DNA from: Lichtheimia corymbifera B2541
Taxonomy: Eukaryota > Mucoromycota > Mucoromycetes > Mucorales > Lichtheimiaceae
NCBI GenBank assembly: GCA_000697475.1
Contig: JNEU01001155.1
Location: forward strand, 1-64,000
DNA length: 64,000 nucleotides
Direction of reading: 5' to 3'
The position numbers were made by a program, and so were the translations under genes. This document shows positions 57,801 through 64,000 of this stretch, piece after piece (the stretch's first letter is position 1; each line of letters begins with the position of its first letter). Under the pieces are notes generated by a model. It was not told where the DNA came from. It saw only the letters and a list, made by a program, of their open reading frames with translations, and made no database searches.

Positions 57801-60800
57801 TACGAAACGCCAGTCAAAGTCCTGGTTGTTGTCAGCCTTAAACACCGTTTCCAATGCATTACGGGTCTCTTTTCTAGCCTGTCGACTAGCCGCAACTGCA
57901 CCAGTGAACTTTTTCCGCATGAGATCCAACAATTGAACGCATGAGCAAAAGCTACGATAAGTAACAAAAAAGGCGCTGGTATATTCTTCCTCGTCAATCG
58001 TCAAGTAGCGTGGTGTCTCTTCCAAGTTGCCATTCAACAAGGATGGTAATTGCCATTGCTCGCGCATATCCTTGTTATAGGCTGATACACCATGCACCAA
58101 TGTATCCACCAGATGCTCGAGTAAGCCAGCCTTCACATTGACTAGCACTGATTGCCCTTCTTGTTGCTGATTGTCGCCCCACAGTAGAATATCCTCTTCC
58201 TTACGTGGTGCATCACCGCTGAGTGTTCCTGATCGTGATCGCATACCCGAGCTTCCCTTTTCAGTCAATGCCAAAAATCCACTCGATGTGCTCTTTTTGA
58301 GTGATGGGGATGGTGACTTTTTGGTGACTGAATCATCCGATTGTAATAAAGTAGATGCCTTCAGGATAAGGTTTCCATTCTCAGCAACAATCAACCACTC
58401 GCCGCTGTATTTTTCTCGGTGCTGAATAGCTTCGACTAGTGCTTTGGCAGTGGATGTACCATGCTTTTGTGACACCAAAGATCCGAGCCATGTCCTGCTG
58501 TGTAACGAATCCAAATAACTGCTGTCCATGGTGGCACCATCATCACTCTGCATAAATCGCGTTGCTGTGTCACCCACTGCACGTCCTGGTGGGAAGCTGT
58601 AAGTGCGTCTTCGAAACAATTTACGTCGAGTGACACGTGGCAATTTTTGTTGTCGTGATTGATCATACGAGAATCCATGTGTGGGTGGTGGTGGTCGCGT
58701 AGCAACGGTGGAACTTGTACTCATGCTTACGAGACTCGTGGGCGTGCGAGGAAGGGTTACTGAAGATCCATGTTCACCAGAATCCGATTTCACGCTGTGA
58801 CTCGAATTCTTTTTGCGTAGATTGGTGCGAGGTGATGAAGATGTATCATGTTGAGGATGCTCCACAGGCTGAAATAAACGATAGCCTTCCAAAACTTCAG
58901 GAAAAGTCAATGTCAATGACGACGGTGGTGCTACATTGGTGCCGTGTAAGGAATCAAATTTGCGATGCCGATCGAAGCTTTGTCCAAATATCCGTGGTTC
59001 ACATCCTAGCGAGCATTCATGCAAATACTTGAAATCATGTGGGGCTGAAATAAAGGTGGTTACGGAATGATCGAAGAATGCTTGAAGAGGACCCACCACT
59101 TGGAACGGATATCCATTGTCTGGTAATGGTTTCATCGTACGCTTCCAATGATCAAGACTTGTTTGCACGGCTTGATAGATCATCCAATACTTTGCAAAGT
59201 TGACACCGCCTTCAGTATAACAATCCTTGATATGCTTGCGTAATCGATCCACTGATTGTCGTATAGGGCCAAAGAATGCAAGGTCATTGCTGGATTGTTG
59301 AGGAGCATCCATGACACGTGTAAACTTGTCCAGAATTGGAGAATGTTCCCATCCACTGATCCAAATTTCTTGCGTAAAGAAGCCATACTCCATCAATCGA
59401 TTCACCCAATCTTGAGCCACCATCTCAACCAGTGCACGGTCAACCGATTTCCATGATTCCTTCAATCGTATCACTCCTAACGAACAGATCGCTGATGCCA
59501 CTGCACACCATCCTGTCATATCACCCAAGTCAAGCAGTGAGCTGCCCACTCGTATCCAGTGTTCCAAAAGCTGTGTGCGCAACAGAGTACTATTCTCCTC
59601 AATGATATTCCCTTCCATGCTATCTTGTCGATGATGCTGAGAGTCGATCAGAATATGATGTCGTATCAACTTGGCAATAAAATGGGGTGCAGCTGCTGTG
59701 AATACCACCGAATTGAGGATCTGTGCTGAAATGTGTGGTCTCGGTACATAGGTCAACAAGCTGATCAATGCATCCTTATGCAATCGGTGTTGTGTCAAAT
59801 GAAACATGTAGAGTTGTTCTGCAAAACGTTGAGGATGGATACTGAGAAAGAGTCCTGGTGTTAATCCGGTGATCAATAGGTTGGATAAATTGATATCTGA
59901 TCGACCCAGTTGTGAAGCTTGAATGCTTTCCGCTGCATCATCCCAAGATACTGCTGATTCAACATTGGCTTGTTCACCAGCTTCCCCATTCCGATTGACC
60001 GTTGCAAGAATCAATTCGCGTGTGATCTTTGTCTTGTCCAGCAAAACAGGCGTATCCACCAAGGCATCTTCCAACATGTCGAGAATCGCAATCATTCCAG
60101 CAACAACGTCTCCCACCACATCCTGAGTGAATACATTGCACCAAACAGTAAACAGGTCAAGAATACGCTCGGTTGTGTTGTGCATGACTTGAGTGTCGCC
60201 ATCATCCAATGTTTGCTGTAGATATGATTTCATGGTTTCCAAGACAATGGCGCTCGTTGTGAACATGTTGTATGTCAATAAAAATGATCGTAAAAAGGTA
60301 TCTGATGCTGATGAGGTGCATTGCTGAAATATCAATTCATGTACAAGAGCTTCAATCGTACCACCCTGAACAATTTGGTCCTCCTCCCCCATATGCAAAT
60401 CTGGATGCGGTCCCGATCCGTTGTAGAGTGCATTGTCTTTCTTTTGGTCACCAGCACATGATATCTCCTTGGTCTTCATCAACGTATCAATCCATGATGT
60501 CTGAACATCAGCAGCACGCGTCGTAAAAATCCTCAATTCATCCCCGTATAGTAATGCAAACGAAGAAGATGCCTGTGGGTCCATGACACGTTGCTCAAGC
60601 TGTACATCATCGATTGGTACCCTGGCATCAATTTTCCATTGCTGCTGTTGCTGCTGATATGATGTGCTGCGTGCACAAATCACCACCTCGTGCTTATAAA
60701 GCAATAAAGCGACATGCTGCGATTCACCGGCTGACTTGATTTCTTTGAAGATGGCGCCATAAAGATATTCATCACGTTCACCAAGTTGATCGATGTTGAT

Positions 60801-61728
60801 TGCTGATAATTCGACCGGGTCTGCGATGGTATCACCCACCGATTTGATAATCGAACTTGCTATGCTGCTACTGGATGGTGATGATGGCAAGTCATAGAGT
60901 TGTTGTTGTTGTTGAGGATGCGATGATGATGATGATGGAAATAGTGCCTTGAAGGCTGATTCGGATGATATCTTGTATAGATACAATTTGTGACCTCGTA
61001 AGACGACGCGATAAGGTTTCCAGCCACGATCCAGTTTGGAAGCTTTGTGGAACGCTCTAAAGTCGGCCTTCTTGTAGAGGAAGCCTTCCTTGATCACAAT
61101 GAGGCTCGTGCGTTTGCTTTCGGACTTGCCTATCATATTTTACACACCGTGTCGGCATTTAACCTTGCAAAAGTATATAACCCTCCCCTCATCCATCCCC
61201 TACACTGCTGCTGCTGCTGTGTATGTATCTATATTTACCTTCTCCTGCTCGTCGTCCATTATTATTATCATGATGCCGTGCAAGCAATCCCATAACAGAC
61301 ATAGGCCTTGTAAAACTAGTCGTTGTTGTTGTCGTATCTGATGTCGTCAACTGACTATTGGTATCCATGCAGTATTGCGGTTCTTCAAATGATCGAGATA
61401 TGGGTCGTCCTGCGGGTGAAGAGCCTGATCGCCAAGCGTTTGATAATTGAGCAAGGTCAACAGAAGGAGAAGATCGATGTGAGCTGGAACGTGAATGTCC
61501 CGTTAATCGTGATGGCGCATCTTGACACGTCTCAAGTTTGCTGGGTAAAGGTGGTTGTTGAGAAGGCTGGTTGCTACTACTACTGCCAATGCTGCTGCTA
61601 CTACTGCTGGTGTTGCTGCTTGCTGTACCAGTGCCGTGAAATAGCCGGTTCCTCAAGTAAGAGAATGCACTGTTGCTATGGTGGGTGGTGTTCTCCTCAC
61701 GATGCGTCTTTGTCTTTTTCGCCTTCAT
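54823..61728 (-). CDS. BEM2: BEM2-like PH/RasGEF/RhoGAP polarity regulator
   Basis: Four exons, complement(54823..55162, 55223..55328, 55388..61129, 61239..61728), give 2225 aa (yeast Bem2 is 2167). The third-listed exon alone is 5742 nt. After a Ser/Thr-rich start, a PH domain begins near residue 178 ('EGFLYKKADFRAFHKASKLD'). A REM (RasGEF-N) domain follows near 420-520, then a RasGEF-like domain near 575-740. A second REM-like module starts near residue 1155, followed by a degenerate RasGEF-like region. A second PH lies near 1870-1950. The C-terminal RhoGAP domain has the arginine finger in 'EEVGIYRMAG'. Bem2 is a GAP for Rho-type GTPases in bud emergence and cytoskeletal control. The end is acidic and disordered. 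Confidence 0.92.
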
Positions 61729-62712
61729 CGTCTAAATAAAAGAGACCAGTATATGATCCGATGAGCACGAATGCTGAGAGTCAATGTGTGTAATGTCTCA
61801 CTCTTTGTCACCGATATGAAACAACGGTTAAAAGGAGAGCAAGACTCCACTCCTGAAAGGGCGTTCAATTTTGGGGTGAGAAATAAATGAAGAAAACGGT
61901 TGTCCAGCACTCGTTTGATATTTACCGACTTGTTTTTGGGGTGATGTAAAAGTAGTAGTAAAACAACTGAAACCAACTCGATGGAAAAGAGTAGGAGAAA
62001 GAATAAATCAATGTGGGATGATCTACGTGCGGATATTTTGACATGCAACCTGCTGCATGACAGCGCATCATTCACGTACTCTCGTGAGACTACCTATTAT
62101 ATCCAACCAATGTCACTCTCATAGGGGAGTCCACTGACAAAAACATGCTTCTTCCCTTTCAAATATGCTCTTGGATCGTGTCCTCTGATGTTCATGTCAC
62201 TAAGGCTTTGGAGGAATTGAGCAGCTGTATTCCACTTTTCTCAATGCATGGATATGACAACCTCTTGCATCCCAGGAGTTATTAAGCAACGTGAAATAGA
62301 CATGCGTATGTATGGTAGTCTAGTATATTCCATCAGGGTGATGTGCTGTGTAAATAAAATTAGAATGGTTGACAACAACCATGCCCTTGTGAAAATTAGA
62401 TATGACAAAGATGCCATTGATTTTAAACAGGGTAGTACAGGCAGCATCGCTCTTGTATATGATTTCAGTTGCCATGACAAAAGAAGTTCGTCAAGAATGA
62501 TATGATTGAGTCTCCCTATATATGAACATAATACCCTTGACTCCCCCCTTATACTTGATATGCGCTTTAGATGATAAAGATGATGCCATTTGCACATAAG
62601 GGCAGCCCAAGAACCACCATCTCATACATTGCATAAAATAGATATACATTCGCTTTTTAATTTTGAATAGACAACAATCCATAAACGCTTTCCCCAATCT
62701 AGTTTCCAATAA
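61729..62712. other. intergenic region, 984 bp
   Basis: This lies between the BEM2-like promoter and the 3' end of the pyrophosphokinase gene, both on the minus strand. Short chance frames only; no RNA gene or repeat is supported. Confidence 0.55.
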
Positions 62713-64000
62713 TTAAGCATGATGGAAAAGATAGCTGACGCTCTCGCCGTTATGCTATATGATACAAATTAGCAACATGGATGTAATCCTCATTGACTGC
62801 AACCTACCGTTCTTCTTATTGCTTCGGCAAGAGTAGCGGAAATATCAATGATCTCAAGCTTATTGCACTTGTCCTTCTTTTCTTTGGGAATAGGGAAGGT
62901 ATTTGTGACCACCAACTTGTAGACGCTATCACAGTTCTGGATACGTTCGACCGAGTCGCCGCTCAAGACACCATGGGTGGCAATGATATAGACCTTGGCA
63001 GCACCACACTTGTTGACAAGGTGATCAGCAGCATCAAGGAATGTACCGCAATTATCGACCATATCATCCTAGGAACCGACATCTCCGTTAACGCTGTTGA
63101 TCCATGCACACAAGCAGATTCTACTTACAGTCAAAAAGACAGTCTTGCCCTTGACATCACCGACCAGAGTGATTGTGCTCTCCTCGCCCTCATGGTTGGC
63201 AACGACTGAAACAGCAGCATTCATAGTATCACCATTCATACCAGTCTCATTGAGCGATGAGATAGAAGCCATCATGAGACCGTCCTCTTTCTCTTCGTTG
63301 CCTTGGGAACCACCTTCTTCTTCTTCACCGCCGTTGCGACCATTGGCCTTGGGCATACCACTGTAAGGACGATTGTGACCTTGGGGACCTGCACGTGCAC
63401 GATCTTTGTGGATAAGGGCAAAGTCAAGACGTAAGGCGTCGGCCAAAGAAGTTACTCTAAATTCAACAATGAGACTTCCATGCATATATACAACAATGAC
63501 CTCTTTTGTTGTTTACCTCTTAGCACCACCAGCGTTCTTGCTAACAACAACACCATCCTCCCAATTTGGTACATTTTGAGTGATCCACTTTGCAATGCTT
63601 GGCTCGGCATAAAGATTATCAACGGGACGTTGGAAGAAACCTTGCATTTGAGATGCATGTAAATCCATTGTCTGTGGTAAAAGCATGTCAGCTGATTGTT
63701 TTGAAGCCCAATTTACATTACTTACGATAATGTGATCGACACCAGCAACAGCCAACATATTGGCAACCACTATATCATCAATGAATACATGACGCGTTGG
63801 AATAAGCAGAGAGTCTACTTACATTTGGCAGTGATACAAGTTCTTCCTTTACGTTTGCTCTGCTTGCAGTAAGGGAAATAGGGCAACACTGCAGTGACAC
63901 GTTTGGCGGAACCGATCCGAGCAGCCTGAATCATGATGCACAGCTCGATAATGTTGTCGTTCATATCCTGGGAACCGGACTGGATAATAAAGACGTCTTC
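62713..64000 (-). CDS. PRS1: ribose-phosphate pyrophosphokinase, partial (5' end outside window)
   Basis: Six exons are in view: complement(62713..62754, 62808..63068, 63129..63456, 63517..63671, 63726..63769, 63823..64000); the gene continues beyond 64000. The enzyme makes PRPP from ribose-5-phosphate and ATP for nucleotide, histidine and tryptophan synthesis. Visible motifs are '[20 protein letters not shown]' at the edge, '[20 protein letters not shown]', the subunit-contact 'HASQMQGFF' region and the PRPP loop '[14 protein letters not shown]'. After 'ALIHKDR' there is an insertion of about 70 residues, acidic and Gly-rich, before 'LVGDVKG'. Such non-homologous insertions are known in yeast Prs1 and Prs5, so the symbol is a best guess among paralogues. 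The C-terminus ends '[14 protein letters not shown]'. Confidence 0.93.

Noticed and set aside
1..64000. CRISPR arrays, prophage, rRNA genes or toxin-antitoxin systems
   Set aside because: The window is intron-rich fungal nuclear DNA; no regularly spaced identical repeats, phage modules or rRNA sequences were seen.

Overview
The window is eukaryotic nuclear DNA from a filamentous fungus. The genes are compact and rich in short GT-AG introns (about 40-110 nt). They include a mitochondrial complex I subunit (absent from some yeasts), an MFSD5-type transporter, a FAR-17a/AIG1 hydrolase, a CBF1-type bHLH protein and a BEM2-like RasGEF/RhoGAP. The protein style (Ser, Gln and His homopolymer tracts, many introns, animal-like family members) suggests an early-diverging lineage, most likely Mucoromycota; that placement is an inference. 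I rebuilt 20 multi-exon genes plus one single-exon gene by joining frames at GT/AG (or GC/AG) borders. Every complete model closes to a whole number of codons.

Layout. 1-2760: gene-free block of degenerate repeats, including two related spliced-leader-like units. 2803-8816: transcription-factor-like protein, LST2-like protein, and an unrecognised 666-aa protein. 9560-16045: Abp2-domain protein and proline dehydrogenase. 17034-25301: kinesin-14 head-to-head with MCM7, then an ABHD1/3-type hydrolase. 25952-33110: TMEM184/Ost-alpha membrane protein, CBF1-like bHLH, DUF726/TMCO4 protein. 33971-41496: mitoribosomal mS33, MFSD5-type transporter, aspartokinase, SLC45-type sugar transporter. 41497-48193: gene-poor 6.7 kb with a decayed coding segment and a satellite-like array with a trimeric higher-order repeat. 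48194-64000: FAR-17a hydrolase, NDUFV2, MNN9/ANP1-type mannosyltransferase, SWIRM/FUN19 protein, BEM2-like protein (2225 aa), and ribose-phosphate pyrophosphokinase running off the right edge.

This is mostly ordinary housekeeping chromosome: replication (MCM7), spindle motor (kinesin-14), mitochondrial respiration and translation, amino-acid metabolism (proline catabolism, aspartate family), nucleotide precursor synthesis, cell-wall mannan and polarity. There is no operon-like logic. No rRNA genes, CRISPR arrays, viral genes or intact transposons were seen, and I recognised no tRNA gene by eye. The most unusual items are the satellite array with higher-order structure, the duplicated spliced-leader units upstream of a transcription factor that lacks a DNA-binding domain, consecutive 14- and 21-nt micro-exons in the sugar transporter, and three GC-AG introns among about 83 modelled introns. 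I found no convincing new multi-gene system.
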